Positions 9,583 through 18,432 of a stretch of 64,000 bases of DNA are shown in pieces. A program made the translations under genes and the position numbers. Source of the DNA: Azospirillum fermentarium (lineage in GTDB: Bacteria; Pseudomonadota; Alphaproteobacteria; Azospirillales; Azospirillaceae). Numbering within the stretch: position 1 is the stretch's first letter; every line of letters begins with the position of its first letter. Under the pieces are notes generated by a model that was given only the letters and a program-made list of their open reading frames with translations, did not search any database and was not told the DNA's origin. The stretch is taken from positions 1-64,000 of the forward strand of contig NZ_JAOQNH010000003.1 in NCBI RefSeq assembly GCF_025961205.1, in the 5' to 3' direction.

Positions 9583-10172
9583 GGCTCCCCCTCCCCCGCA
9601 CCGGCGGCCTCGGCCCCGTCGGAGTCGCCTCCGTCGGGACGGGCCTCGACCACCGCGGGCGGTTCCACCACCAGACGCCCGCCCTTCACATCCACGACCG
9701 GCACGCAGGCGCGGGTGAAGGGCAGAAGTTCCAGAGTGCCGCCCGGCCGCTGGAGTTCCAGCATGTCGCCGGCGCCGAAGTCGTAGATGGCCTTCACCAC
9801 CCCGAACCGCGCGCCGTCCGCCGTTTCCGCCGGCAGGCCGATCAGGTCGGCGTGGTAGAATTCGTCCTCGTCCTCGGGTTCCGGCAGGGCGGTGCGGGCC
9901 ACGTAGAGCCGCACCCCGGCCAGCGCCTGGGCCTGTTCACGGGTGGAGATCCCCTCCACCCGCGCCAGCCACAGTTCCTTGACCTGCCCGTTCAGCGTCA
10001 CGGCAAAGCGGCGCTGCCCGTGCTCGTCGGTCAAGGGGCCGTACCCGGCGATGGCCGCGGGATCGCCGGTGAAGCTGCGCAGCTTCACCAGACCGCGCAC
10101 CCCGTGGGAGCCGGCGAACTGGCCGATGCAGACCATCCCCGAAGGGACATTGGAAGAAGAAGCCTGGGACAT
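9579..10172 (-). CDS. rimM: Ribosome maturation factor RimM
   Basis: Protein of 197 residues that assists maturation of the 30S head and binds ribosomal protein S19. The N-terminal beta-barrel motif [19 protein letters not shown] and the PRC-barrel region [13 protein letters not shown] and [14 protein letters not shown] are present. The C-terminal 30 residues are an acidic, Gly/Ala-rich tail that looks lineage-specific. The start at 10172 (MSQASSSN) was preferred over the longer frame at 10226, since family similarity begins at about residue 14 from it. Confidence 0.95.
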   Translation of the reverse strand: MSQASSSNVPSGMVCIGQFAGSHGVRGLVKLRSFTGDPAAIAGYGPLTDEHGQRRFAVTLNGQVKELWLARVEGISTREQAQALAGVRLYVARTALPEPEDEDEFYHADLIGLPAETADGARFGVVKAIYDFGAGDMLELQRPGGTLELLPFTRACVPVVDVKGGRLVVEPPAVVEARPDGGDSDGAEAAGAGEGEP

Positions 10173-10238
10173 GGTTCGACAGACGAACAGAGCCGCCGGA
10201 CGGACGCCAAAGGCACCGCCCGGCACACCCCGTGGGTC

Positions 10239-10592
10239 TTACGCTTCGGCGGCGGCGGCGCGCTGCGCTTCCAGCTTCGCGCGCTCCTGGGCCTTGGCCT
10301 TCGGCGCCGACTTCTTCGGGGTTTCGCGGATGGCGGGCTTTTCCACCAGGCCCAGGTTGGCCAGGAACAGCACCACGCGGTCGGTGGGCTGGGCGCCGAC
10401 CGACAGCCAATGCCGGGCGCGCTCGCCGTCGATCACGATGCGCTGTTCGTGTTCACGGGGCAGCATGGGGTTGTAGGTGCCGATCTTCTCGATGAAGCGG
10501 CCATCGCGCGGGCTGCGGGCGTCGGCGACGACGATGGCGTAGAACGGACGCTTCTTGGCGCCGCCGCGGGCGAGACGGATCTTCAGAGCCAT
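10239..10592 (-). CDS. rpsP: 30S ribosomal protein S16
   Basis: Protein of 117 residues needed for assembly of the 30S body. It is recognised by the start [20 protein letters not shown], then [16 protein letters not shown] and [13 protein letters not shown] Lys/Ala/Glu-rich tail of about 30 residues extends the core, as in many alphaproteobacteria. AGGAAAG precedes the ATG at 10592. It lies 89 bp downstream of ffh. Confidence 0.97.
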   Translation of the reverse strand: MALKIRLARGGAKKRPFYAIVVADARSPRDGRFIEKIGTYNPMLPREHEQRIVIDGERARHWLSVGAQPTDRVVLFLANLGLVEKPAIRETPKKSAPKAKAQERAKLEAQRAAAAEA

Positions 10593-10681
10593 TGGTAAAA
10601 CAGCTTTCCTGTCAGGTGGTTAGAAACAATCACGGGACTGCGGGGCTTGGCCGCCCCACCCGTGGGTTGGTGAAAAACAAA

Positions 10682-12061
10682 TCAGCGGATGTTGGGATCG
10701 CCGCCGCGCAGGCCGCGGGGCAGCAGCCCCCCCAGCCCGTGGCGCATGATGCCCTTCTTCCCCAGCTTCTGGACCTGCTTCATCATGGAGCGCATGTCGT
10801 CGAACTGCTTCAGCAGCCGGTTCACGTCCTGCACCGTGGTGCCGGACCCGGCGGCGATGCGGCGGCGGCGCGATGCCTTGATGACCTCGGGGTTCTTGCG
10901 CTCGGCCTTGGTCATGGAGGAGATGATCGCCTCCTGCCGCTTGATGACCGAATCGTCGAGCTTGGCGTCCTTCATCTGCGCCTTCAGCTTGCCGATGCCG
11001 GGCAGCAGATTCATCATCCCCGACAGACCGCCCATCTTGCGGATCTGGCGGAGCTGCATGGCCATGTCGTCCAGGTCGAAGCCCTTGCCCTGCTCCATCT
11101 TGCGGGCGAGCTTCTCGGCCTCGTCCTGGTCGATGGTCTCGATGGCCTTTTCCACCAGCGACACCACGTCGCCCATGCCGAGAATGCGGCCGGCGACACG
11201 GTCGGGGTGGAAATCCTCCAGCGCGTCGATCTTTTCGCCGACACCGAGCAGCTTGATCGGCTTGCCGGTCACCTGGCGCATGGACAGGGCCGCACCGCCG
11301 CGGGCGTCACCGTCGATACGGGTCAGCACGATGCCGGTGATGCCGACCTTGCCGTCGAAGTTGGTGGCGACGGTCACCGCGTCCTGGCCGGTCATGGCGT
11401 CGGCGACCAGCAGCGTTTCCACCGGGCGGGTGGCATCGCGCACCGCCGCCACTTCCGCCATCAACTCCTCGTCGATGGACAGGCGGCCGGCGGTGTCCAG
11501 CATCACCACGTCGTAGCCTTCCAGCCGCCCGGTTTCCATGGCGCGGCGCGCGATGGTCACGGGATCCTGGCCGGGGATGACCGGCAGGGTGGCGACGCCG
11601 GTCTGGTCGCCCAGAACCTTGAGCTGTTCCTGCGCCGCCGGGCGCCGGACGTCCAGCGACGCCATCAGCACCTTCTTGCGCTCGCGGGTCTTGAGACGCA
11701 GCGCGATCTTGGCGGTGGTGGTGGTCTTGCCCGACCCCTGCAGGCCGACCATCAGCACCGGGATGGGGGCGGGGGCGTTCAGGTTGATCGGCTCGGCGGT
11801 GCCCAGCATCTCCACCAGATTGTCGTGGACGATCTTGATGACCTGCTGGCCGGGGGTGACGGAGCGCAGAACCTCCTGCCCCACCGCGCGTTCCTTGACC
11901 TGGGCGACGAAGGACTTGACCACCGGCAGGGCGACGTCGGCCTCCAGCAGCGCGATGCGCACTTCGCGCAGCGCTGCAGACACGTCCTCCTCCGTCAGCG
12001 CGCCGCGGCGGCGCAGCTTGTCGAAGATGTCGCCCAGGCGTCCGGTCAGACCTTCGAACAT
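10682..12061 (-). CDS. ffh: Signal recognition particle protein Ffh (SRP54)
   Basis: GTPase of 459 residues that binds 4.5S RNA and signal sequences and delivers nascent membrane proteins to FtsY. The N domain occupies about residues 1-90. The G domain shows the P-loop GLQGSGKTTTTAK, DTAGRL and TRIDGDARGG. The methionine-rich M domain runs from about residue 300 to the end, with the SRP-RNA-binding segment SRRRRIAAGSGTTVQDVNRL. The gene starts the ffh-rpsP-rimM-trmD-rplS operon. This is an essential core gene, which matters because a plasmid-type origin lies 2-3 kb upstream. Confidence 0.98.
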   Translation of the reverse strand: MFEGLTGRLGDIFDKLRRRGALTEEDVSAALREVRIALLEADVALPVVKSFVAQVKERAVGQEVLRSVTPGQQVIKIVHDNLVEMLGTAEPINLNAPAPIPVLMVGLQGSGKTTTTAKIALRLKTRERKKVLMASLDVRRPAAQEQLKVLGDQTGVATLPVIPGQDPVTIARRAMETGRLEGYDVVMLDTAGRLSIDEELMAEVAAVRDATRPVETLLVADAMTGQDAVTVATNFDGKVGITGIVLTRIDGDARGGAALSMRQVTGKPIKLLGVGEKIDALEDFHPDRVAGRILGMGDVVSLVEKAIETIDQDEAEKLARKMEQGKGFDLDDMAMQLRQIRKMGGLSGMMNLLPGIGKLKAQMKDAKLDDSVIKRQEAIISSMTKAERKNPEVIKASRRRRIAAGSGTTVQDVNRLLKQFDDMRSMMKQVQKLGKKGIMRHGLGGLLPRGLRGGDPNIR

Positions 12062-12254
12062 GAAATCCCTCGTTTCCCAGTCCCGTCACCCGGACCCGTG
12101 TGCCCAAACAGAAACGCGCCAGTGCGCGACACTCGCGGACTGACGGACACCCCCCACAGTGGGCGGCGCTGCTTGGAAACATGGGCCAAGGCAGGAACCC
12201 GCACCATAGGCCCCTGCCCATCCTGAGTCAAAGGATAAGTAACGTGACGTTTCC

Positions 12255-13040
12255 CTACAGTCCTTGAATGAGCCCGCCGTCCACCCGGATGGACGCCCCG
12301 GTGATGTAGGAGGCGCGTTCACTGACCAGGAACGCCACCGTGTCGGCGAATTCCTGCGGTGTGCCGTACCGGCCCATGGGGATGGTCTTGCGCGCCGCCG
12401 CCGCCGTTTCTTCCACCGTGCAGCCCTGCCGTTCGGCGTTGGCGCGGTCGATCTGTTCCACCCGTTCGGTCTGGATGCGGCCCGGCAGCACCACGTTGAC
12501 GGTGATGCCGGTGGGCGCCAGTTCCGTTGCCAGCGTCTTGGACCACCCGCGCACGGCCCCGCGCACCCCGTTGGACAGGGCCAGATTGGGAATCGGCTGT
12601 TCCATGCCCGACGACCCGATGGTCACGATCCGCCCCCAGCCCTGCTCCCGCATCCCCGGCAGCAGCCGGTTGGTCAGGTGGAACAGCGAGGCGGCCATGG
12701 CTGCAAACTGCTGGGCCCATGAAGCTGCAGCGGCACCCTCCGCCGGACCCGGCGGCGGACCGCCGCTGTTGTTGACGAGAATTGTCACCCCTCCGTTGGC
12801 AATCACCCCGTCGGCCAGCCGGTCGATGCTGTCCATGTCCGCCAGATCGACGAAGGCCGGGGTGATCCGCGCTGCAACCGCCGGAGGCAATTGCCTAGTC
12901 CATGACTGGATTTTATCGGCGGAGCGGGCGGCGGCGGTGACGCGGACCCCTTCCTCGGCGAGTGTCCGGGCGATGGCCGCCCCCAGCCCGCGGCTGGCCC
13001 CCAGCACCAGGGCGCGCTTGCCGGTCAATCCCAGATCCAT
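12255..13040 (-). CDS. SDR-family protein with altered catalytic tetrad
   Basis: Rossmann-fold protein of 261 residues similar to 3-oxoacyl-ACP reductases. The cofactor motif is GASRGLGAAIART (residues 14-26) and the NNSGGPPPGP stretch is present. In the active-site region, GSSGMEQPIPNLALSNGVRGAV, the expected YxxxK reads SxxxR, so classical SDR catalysis is unlikely. A known BKR-like SDR subgroup has this feature. The C-terminus ASYITGASIRVDGGLIQGL is standard. The start at 13040 aligns with the family N-terminus; an in-frame ATG at 13076 is possible. It stands alone, and the substrate is unknown. Confidence 0.8.
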   Translation of the reverse strand: MDLGLTGKRALVLGASRGLGAAIARTLAEEGVRVTAAARSADKIQSWTRQLPPAVAARITPAFVDLADMDSIDRLADGVIANGGVTILVNNSGGPPPGPAEGAAAASWAQQFAAMAASLFHLTNRLLPGMREQGWGRIVTIGSSGMEQPIPNLALSNGVRGAVRGWSKTLATELAPTGITVNVVLPGRIQTERVEQIDRANAERQGCTVEETAAAARKTIPMGRYGTPQEFADTVAFLVSERASYITGASIRVDGGLIQGL

Positions 13041-13171
13041 CGCGTGTGTTTCCCTTTGCCGGTGGAGATGTGGCAAGGATGCCGCGGCCCGTCCGCGGAG
13101 TCCATCGGAGCCGAAGGCAGGAGTCCGCAGACCTATGACGCGGACTGTTGTCCTGTGCTATAAACCCGCCC

Positions 13172-13630
13172 ATGTCCATCCGCCGTTCCACCCGCCGGTC
13201 CTTGTCCAAGGACTGGCTGTCCCTCAGCCGACGCCTGCGGTTCGAGATCACCGGCCCTCATGGGGCCGGGTGCTGCTGGCAATGCGGTCGTCCTCATGGA
13301 CGCGAGGTGCAGGCATTGCCGGATGGCCGTTGGCTGCATCCCGACCGCAAGGTCTGGCTGGATGCTGCAGGGCGTGACGCTCTTTGGCCGGATATCGTCG
13401 AAGCCTGCCTGGCACGCAGCACGCGTGTCGTGCTGGCCGCCTGTCGTCTGGACAGCGTGGATGCGCGTTATCATGCCGTGACCGATGGCCTGGACGATGC
13501 TCTGGCCGGTCTGGCGGTGCTTTGTCAGCGCTGCCACATCCTCTCCCGGCAATACCGTGGGCGGACCCGGCTTGCGGTTCTCTCCCGCCGTGCCATGGGT
13601 GACCTGTTCAGCGGTCTTTACCGGCGCTGA
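13172..13630 (+). CDS. Hypothetical protein resembling a degenerate HNH nuclease
   Basis: A basic 152-residue protein. Two metal-binding half-sites are visible: CxxC at residues 35-38 (CWQCG) and CxxCH at residues 118-122 (LCQRCHI). The region VLAACRLDSVDARYHAV...LAVLCQRCHI resembles the HNH-family pattern VLxxAHLDHD...NLxxLCQRCH. However, the catalytic His positions read Arg and Ser, so nuclease activity is doubtful while zinc binding is likely. The ATG at 13172 was chosen; a TTG at 13148 is upstream in frame. The gene faces the replication region, so a role in plasmid maintenance is possible. This assignment is tentative. Confidence 0.55.
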   Translation: MSIRRSTRRSLSKDWLSLSRRLRFEITGPHGAGCCWQCGRPHGREVQALPDGRWLHPDRKVWLDAAGRDALWPDIVEACLARSTRVVLAACRLDSVDARYHAVTDGLDDALAGLAVLCQRCHILSRQYRGRTRLAVLSRRAMGDLFSGLYRR

Positions 13631-13804
13631 CAAGCGCCGGCCTTCGCCAGGCTTCCGTTTTCAAAACGTGGGTGGACCCCGCCGGACGGCTTGAGTCCGC
13701 GCGGGCGGTAGCCCGCGCGCCCGTAGCGGCGGCTTCGGCCTTCTCTCGGGGGCTTTTCACTGCCTGCTCTGCAGCTTTCCACGGCTTTGCCCACAGGCGT
13801 GGCC

Positions 13805-13843
13805 GTTAGAAACGTTAGAGAAGACTCTGTTAGAACAGTTAGG
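13805..13843. repeat. Cluster of GTTAGA hexamers beside the iterons
   Basis: Four GTTAG(A/G) repeats begin at 13805, 13814, 13829 and 13838 (spacing 9, 15 and 9 bases) in a locally AT-richer stretch. The rest of the 13631-13885 gap holds one iteron-like sequence at about 13667 and no gene that I can support. The cluster may be a melting region or a second protein-binding site, but this is inference. Confidence 0.5.
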
Positions 13844-13885
13844 GGCTTGAATCGCTCAACGATTCCAAGCGGCTGCAGCATGTTT

Positions 13886-13975
13886 CGTGGGTGGACTGCT
13901 GAATCGGCGTGGGCGGACTGCCGAAGGCGTGTGTGGGCGGACTGCCGAATCGGCGTGGGCGGACTGCCGATTCAC
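13886..13975. repeat. Iteron array downstream of repA (4 copies)
   Basis: Four direct repeats of a 17-22 bp unit, CGTGGGCGGACTGCCGAATC-like, begin at about 13886, 13908, 13931 and 13954, a spacing of 22-23 bp or about two helical turns. The last overlaps the repA stop codon. They share the core of the longer array upstream of repA. Regular phasing on one helical face is typical of initiator-binding iterons. Confidence 0.8.
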
Positions 13976-14943
13976 GCGGCTTCAGGCGGCAAGATCTCCA
14001 CAAGCGGGGCTTTCGGCTCGTTGGCGGCCCGTTTTCCCTCGTTTTTCGGCATGAAGGTGACGATCACCCGGTCGTTGGCGCTGCGGCGGCGCTTGGGTTT
14101 CGGCCCTCCGGACACGGTTGCGGCGGGATCATCCTCGTCGGGCAGGGTCAGGGCCACGCCCCGTTCGGCAAAGGCGATGTGATAGTCGGGGATGTTGTCG
14201 CCTTCGATGATGCGGGACAAATCGCGCTTGAACGACCGGAGATCCTGTGTCGTGCCGCAGCGTTCGGCCAGTTTCGGCAAGGAAATGTGCCAGAATTCCT
14301 GGTTGCCGCAGTGCTTGCGCGCCAGTTCATACAGCCGGCGTTCCATCCCGCTTTCCAGATTGTAGTAATCCTTGGAAATGGTGATGACGCGCCGGTCTTC
14401 GGTGATGGCCTTGTAGGTCCAGCGGTTGAGCGTGATTTCCACATGGGTCATCACACGGCGGCCGTTCACCTGCTTGGTCTTGATCTCGTAATCGTCCAGC
14501 CAGCCGAAGCCACGCTCCTGCGCCTCGTCGCCCGACTTGATGTTGGTTTCGATCACCGTGGTCTGAAGCCGCTGCAGCGACTTCTTCACCAGCTGATAGC
14601 CGTCCTTGCCTGTCGAGCGCCCGGTCACCCGCATATAGTCGTGTAGATTGATCGCCAAAGTCCGCGAGACGGGAAGCCCGCGGTTGATGCGGTCCATCAG
14701 AAGTGTCTGGCAGTAAATCAGTAGATCCTTGTCGAAAATCGTCGCCATGCCATAGGGGCCGGGCTTTACGTCGATTCGGATGACGCCGTGCTTGCTTTGC
14801 TTCTCATAATGAAACGGTTCGGTACGTCCATGCTTTTGCAGGGAAAACCACGGGTATTCCATCAGCTTCACGTCGTCCTTGACCGGAACGTCGATCAACG
14901 TATCGACGAACAGGCAGATCTGCCGATCATCCTGGGCAACCAT
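13972..14943 (-). CDS. repA: RPA-type replication initiator protein
   Basis: Initiator of 323 residues resembling the RPA (replication initiator protein A) family of alphaproteobacterial plasmids. Recognisable segments are DVKLMEYPWFSLQKHGR, KPGPYGMATIFDKDLLIY, the winged-helix region VSRTLAINLHDYMRVTGR and WTYKAITEDRRVITISKDYY. A basic tail GPKPKRRRSANDR lies near the C-terminus. The ATG at 14943 has GAGG seven bases upstream. Iterons flank the gene on both sides and one lies just upstream of its start, so RepA probably binds them both to start replication and to repress its own gene. The family role is well known; action on this replicon is inferred from position. Confidence 0.88.
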   Translation of the reverse strand: MVAQDDRQICLFVDTLIDVPVKDDVKLMEYPWFSLQKHGRTEPFHYEKQSKHGVIRIDVKPGPYGMATIFDKDLLIYCQTLLMDRINRGLPVSRTLAINLHDYMRVTGRSTGKDGYQLVKKSLQRLQTTVIETNIKSGDEAQERGFGWLDDYEIKTKQVNGRRVMTHVEITLNRWTYKAITEDRRVITISKDYYNLESGMERRLYELARKHCGNQEFWHISLPKLAERCGTTQDLRSFKRDLSRIIEGDNIPDYHIAFAERGVALTLPDEDDPAATVSGGPKPKRRRSANDRVIVTFMPKNEGKRAANEPKAPLVEILPPEAA

Positions 14944-14956
14944 GACAAGCCTCAAA

Positions 14957-15560
14957 CCGTGGGTGAACAGCCGAATGGTAGACACCCCGTGACGGCCACG
15001 TCCACAGAAAACGTGGGCGAAATGCCGAAAGAATCGCCTTTCCCTGGTCGCGTCTGACCTGCGTCTGCAGCCGGGGAGGCAAAACCGTGGGTGAAACACC
15101 GAGTCGGCCCGGCTAAACGTGGGCGAAACGCCGATTCGCCTGCCCCTTGGTTGACTCGCGCAAAGAGAGTCACGCACGGCGTGTTGAATCGTGGTGCGAG
15201 CGGTTTTTCACCGAAACGTGGGTGAACTGCCGAATCATTGCAGAAAGCGTGGGCGAAGTGCCGACTCCTCTGCGGGTTAAGCGTGGGTGAACTGCCGAAT
15301 CGGTCCCCGTCTAACCGTGGGTGGACTGCCGACTCGTACGGTGGTTTGCCGGTGCTGGGCTGCAGAAAACGTGGGTGAACCCCGCCACTGTCCCCCTGTG
15401 CGGCGGCAGCCGCGCTTGAAAGCGTGGGCGAAGTGCCGACTCGACGGCCTCTTCATCGCGGGGGGAGGGGCGAAAACGTGGGTGAAACCGCCCCGGCCTG
15501 CAGGGCGGCTGGGGTTTTGTGACGCTATCCGTGGGCGAAATGCCGAGTCCAGGCGCCCCG
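14957..15560. other. Putative replication origin: about 12 iterons upstream of repA
   Basis: This gene-free stretch (the gap runs 14944-15843) carries about twelve copies of a repeat with core CGTGGG(C/T)GAA(x)TGCCGA. Starts are near 14958, 15012, 15086, 15118, 15217, 15248, 15282, 15316, 15371, 15423, 15477 and 15540. All lie in the same orientation with irregular spacing. Two more, in inverse orientation and weaker, are near 15662 and 15765. A G-rich tract lies at 15570-15610. No perfect DnaA box was seen by eye. With repA adjacent and parAB 4 kb away, this is the best origin candidate. Confidence 0.8.
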
Positions 15561-15843
15561 AAGCCTGCCGGGGGGGGCAGGGGAGGGGGCGTCCCCGCCG
15601 GGGGAGGGGAACGCGTGGGCCTGCCGCCCCCCGTTGTGCCCCCCGGTCCGACCCCGCACGGCATTCCGCCCACGTTTCCACAGCAAAAAACCCTGATGGA
15701 ATCAGGCGATTCTGCGCCTTTCCCCGCTGGCCGCACCCTGGGGACAAGCGGGGCGGTTCCACCCACGTTTTCAAAAAGCGGAAAGGTCCGGGACGCCGGG
15801 CTTCCCGGATGGGGGATCGGAGCCGACGCCCCAAGCCACAGGC

Positions 15844-16530
15844 TTATCCCGCCGGCGTCACCCCGGCTGCCAGTGCCGCGCGGATCAGGTTCGACAGCCC
15901 GCGGACCTGAAGCTTGTCGTTGATACGGGCGCGGTGGACGTCCACGGTGCGGGCGCTGATGCCCAGGCGGTAGGCGATGACCTTGGTGGGCAGTCCGGCG
16001 ACCACGCCCTCCAGCACCTCCCGCTCCCGCGGCGTCAGGGTGGCGAGCCGCCCGGCGAAATCGGCGGTTCCGGTCCGCAGGGCGGCGGTGCCGTTGCGGG
16101 CAAGGGCGCTGTCCACCGCCGTGCGCAGGGCTTCGGGCCGGAACGGCTTTTCCAGGAAGTCCACGGCGCCGGCCTTCATGGCCTGGACGGCCATGGGCAC
16201 GGTGGCGTTGCCGGTCAGGATGATGACCGGCATGGCGATGGCCTGCGTGGCGAGATCTTCCAGCAGCGTCACCCCATCCAGGTCGGGCATGCACACATCC
16301 ACCAGCGCACACCCCGGTGCGGCACCGGCGGCGGCGGCGGCGAACGCCCGTCCGCCCTCGTACTCCTCCACCCGGTAGCCCATGGTGCGCAGCAAGGTGG
16401 CAAGCGATGCCCGGAAGCCGGCGTCGTCGTCCACCAGATGCAGCGTTACCGCCGCCGCCGGCCCGCAGGGATGAAGGGCGGCGCCGGGACGGCAGGGATT
16501 GGTCCGGTTGGGAGTGGGGCGGTCGCTCAT
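15844..16530 (-). CDS. FixJ/NarL-type response regulator
   Basis: Two-domain regulator of 228 residues. The receiver domain is at about residues 28-145, with DDD near its start, the phospho-acceptor in LVDVCMPDLDGVTLL, a Thr in ILTGNATV and Lys in FLEKPFRPEAL. The LuxR-type helix-turn-helix is at about residues 160-220 (LTPREREVLEGVVAGLPTKVIAYRLGISARTVDVHRARI). The first 25 residues are a Pro-rich leader. Its ATG overlaps the kinase stop codon (ATGA), so it is the cognate partner of the kinase at 16527-18428. Target genes are unknown. Confidence 0.9.
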   Translation of the reverse strand: MSDRPTPNRTNPCRPGAALHPCGPAAAVTLHLVDDDAGFRASLATLLRTMGYRVEEYEGGRAFAAAAAGAAPGCALVDVCMPDLDGVTLLEDLATQAIAMPVIILTGNATVPMAVQAMKAGAVDFLEKPFRPEALRTAVDSALARNGTAALRTGTADFAGRLATLTPREREVLEGVVAGLPTKVIAYRLGISARTVDVHRARINDKLQVRGLSNLIRAALAAGVTPAG

Positions 16531-18428
16531 GCGGGTTCGGTGGGGCTGGTGGCAGCGGCGGCGGCAGGGGCCGGCACCGCGGGAAGGGTGAAACGGAAGG
16601 TGGCCCCCGACAGGGCCGGATTGCCCGGGTCGCACCACAGCCGGCCGCCGTGCGCCTCCACGATGGCGCGCGACACCGCCAGCCCGATGCCCAGCCCGTC
16701 GTCTTTGGTGGTGAAGAACGGGCGGAACAGGGATGCCTGCACCTCGGGCGTGATGCCGGTGCCGGTGTCGCTGACGGCGAACTCGACCATGGGCGGGCCG
16801 CTGCCGGGCAGGGGGCGGACGCTGACGGTGACCCGGCGGATGGGGCGCCCGGCCGTCGCCTCCGCCGCGTTGCGCACCAGATTGACCAGAACCTGCTGCG
16901 CCTGGGTGCGGTCCACCAGAACCGGCGGGCATTCGGGGGCAAGGTTGAGGAACAGGTTCACCCCCGTCCCCGCCATGCCCAACAGCCCCAGCGAGCAGGC
17001 GTCCTCGACGATGGCGTCCACCCGTTCCTGGGTCCAGTCGCTGCCGCGGTTGGCGGCGAAGCCGCGGATGCGGCGGATGATGCGGTCGGCCCGGTCGGCC
17101 TGTTCCAGCGCCCGGTCCAGGATGGGGGCCAGGGCGTCCATCTGTCCCTCGCCCAGGTGCATCCGCGCCGCCTCCACATAGTTGGACACGGCGGCCAGCG
17201 GCTGGTTGATCTCGTGCGCGACGGTGGAGGCCACCTGCCCGATGGCGCTGAGGCGGGCGGAATGGAGCAATTCGGCCTGCAGCGTCTTGGCCCGCTGCTC
17301 GGCGGCGTCGCGTTCCCGCGCCCGGCGGTCCAGGTCGGCGCCGGCCTGCCACAGCACCGCCCCCACCCGGTCCACCTCCACCAGGCCGGAATCGAGCGGC
17401 GCGGCGGGAATGCGCTCCCCCCGGCCCAGGGCGGCGGCGGCGTTGGCCAGCTCCTGAATGGGCCGCCCGATGCTGCGGGCGATGGTCAGGGCCAGGGCCA
17501 CCCCCACCAGCGACAGCACCACGCCGGCGGCGGCCAGCAGCCCCAGCGACCGGCGCATCGGCCCCTCCACCACCGTCTGCGGCACCCCCAGCACCACCGA
17601 CCACGGGGTGCTGCGGGTGGCGCTGTAGCCGCTCAGCACGGGGATGTGTTCCTGGCTGGTGCCCGACAGGGTGCCGTCGCGGCTGGTGGCCAGGATCGCC
17701 TTCAGCCGCGGGGTGACGGGGGCGCCGACGAAACGGTCGGCGGATTGGGTGCGGGCGATGATGATCCCGTTGCCGTCCACCACCGACGCCATCCAGTCGG
17801 GCGGCAGCCGCTTGGCGGCGATGCGGGCCAGCACCTTGTCGGCCTGGATCTCGCTGCCCAGCAGACCCGCCAGCTCGCCGCGGCGGAACACCGGCTCCAG
17901 GATGATGAGGGCGTAATCGCCGCGCATGCGGGCGGCGAAGCGGTTGGAGACCTGGGTCGTCTGGGTCTTCAGCGCCCGGTCCACCAGATCGGGCAGCGGG
18001 TGCGGCGGGATGGGCGCGCCATAGGGGGCGAAGGTGTTGAACACCCGTTCGCCCTCGGCGCCGATGAAGCCGATGGGGGTGCCGTTGATGGCCGCCACCT
18101 CCTTGGCTTCCAGATAGAGCCGCTCGTAATCCTTGTCCTCGAACGCGCGGGTGACCGACAGGCCGCTGAGACGGGCGCCCAGGATGGCGACCTCGGTGTC
18201 CAGATCGTCGGCCACCTCCCGCGCGGTCAGCAGCAGGCGGTTGCTGATCTCTTCCTCTTCCCGCGCCACGTACTGCAGCGTGGCGGCGGTGGCCAGCAGG
18301 AACATGGGCACCATGCTCGCCACCGACAGCAGGACCAGACGCCGCTGCAGCCCGCCCCGCTGCAGCAAAAAGCCCCCCCGCCGTTCCTGACCGGCGCCGG
18401 CCGGCGGGATGGACGTGGGGGCGCCCAT
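16527..18428 (-). CDS. Membrane sensor histidine kinase
   Basis: Kinase of 633 residues. A transmembrane helix at about residues 30-52 (LVLLSVASMVPMFLLATAATL) is followed by a periplasmic region of about 240 residues, probably a double-Cache sensor, a second helix (LGLLAAAGVVLSLVGVALAL), a HAMP-like linker, the H-box VAHEINQPLAAVSNYVEAAR and the ATPase domain (LVNLVRNAAEA, SDTGTGI, TTKDDGLGIGL). The H-box is of the FixL/DctB kind. The start at 18428 (MGAPTSIP) lies four bases after the ribH stop, so ribH, kinase and regulator may form one transcript. The ligand is unknown; Cache sensors commonly bind organic or amino acids. Confidence 0.88.
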   Translation of the reverse strand: MGAPTSIPPAGAGQERRGGFLLQRGGLQRRLVLLSVASMVPMFLLATAATLQYVAREEEEISNRLLLTAREVADDLDTEVAILGARLSGLSVTRAFEDKDYERLYLEAKEVAAINGTPIGFIGAEGERVFNTFAPYGAPIPPHPLPDLVDRALKTQTTQVSNRFAARMRGDYALIILEPVFRRGELAGLLGSEIQADKVLARIAAKRLPPDWMASVVDGNGIIIARTQSADRFVGAPVTPRLKAILATSRDGTLSGTSQEHIPVLSGYSATRSTPWSVVLGVPQTVVEGPMRRSLGLLAAAGVVLSLVGVALALTIARSIGRPIQELANAAAALGRGERIPAAPLDSGLVEVDRVGAVLWQAGADLDRRARERDAAEQRAKTLQAELLHSARLSAIGQVASTVAHEINQPLAAVSNYVEAARMHLGEGQMDALAPILDRALEQADRADRIIRRIRGFAANRGSDWTQERVDAIVEDACSLGLLGMAGTGVNLFLNLAPECPPVLVDRTQAQQVLVNLVRNAAEATAGRPIRRVTVSVRPLPGSGPPMVEFAVSDTGTGITPEVQASLFRPFFTTKDDGLGIGLAVSRAIVEAHGGRLWCDPGNPALSGATFRFTLPAVPAPAAAAATSPTEPA

Positions 18429-18432
18429 GGGA

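Noticed and set aside
12062..12254. Possible RNA gene between ffh and the SDR gene
   Set aside because: No 4.5S RNA tetraloop motif, tRNA arms or strong hairpin could be recognised.
13972..14943. RepABC-type replication locus
   Set aside because: The initiator is RPA-like and not RepC, parAB lies 4 kb away in its own operon, and iterons are present, which RepABC origins lack.
13886..15560. Short repeats considered as a CRISPR array
   Set aside because: Repeat length varies, spacers are either near zero or irregular, no cas genes are present, and the repeats flank an initiator gene, so iterons explain them better.
14944..15843. DnaA boxes in the putative origin
   Set aside because: Only weak partial matches such as TTTCCACAG were found by eye; none fits the consensus well enough to report.
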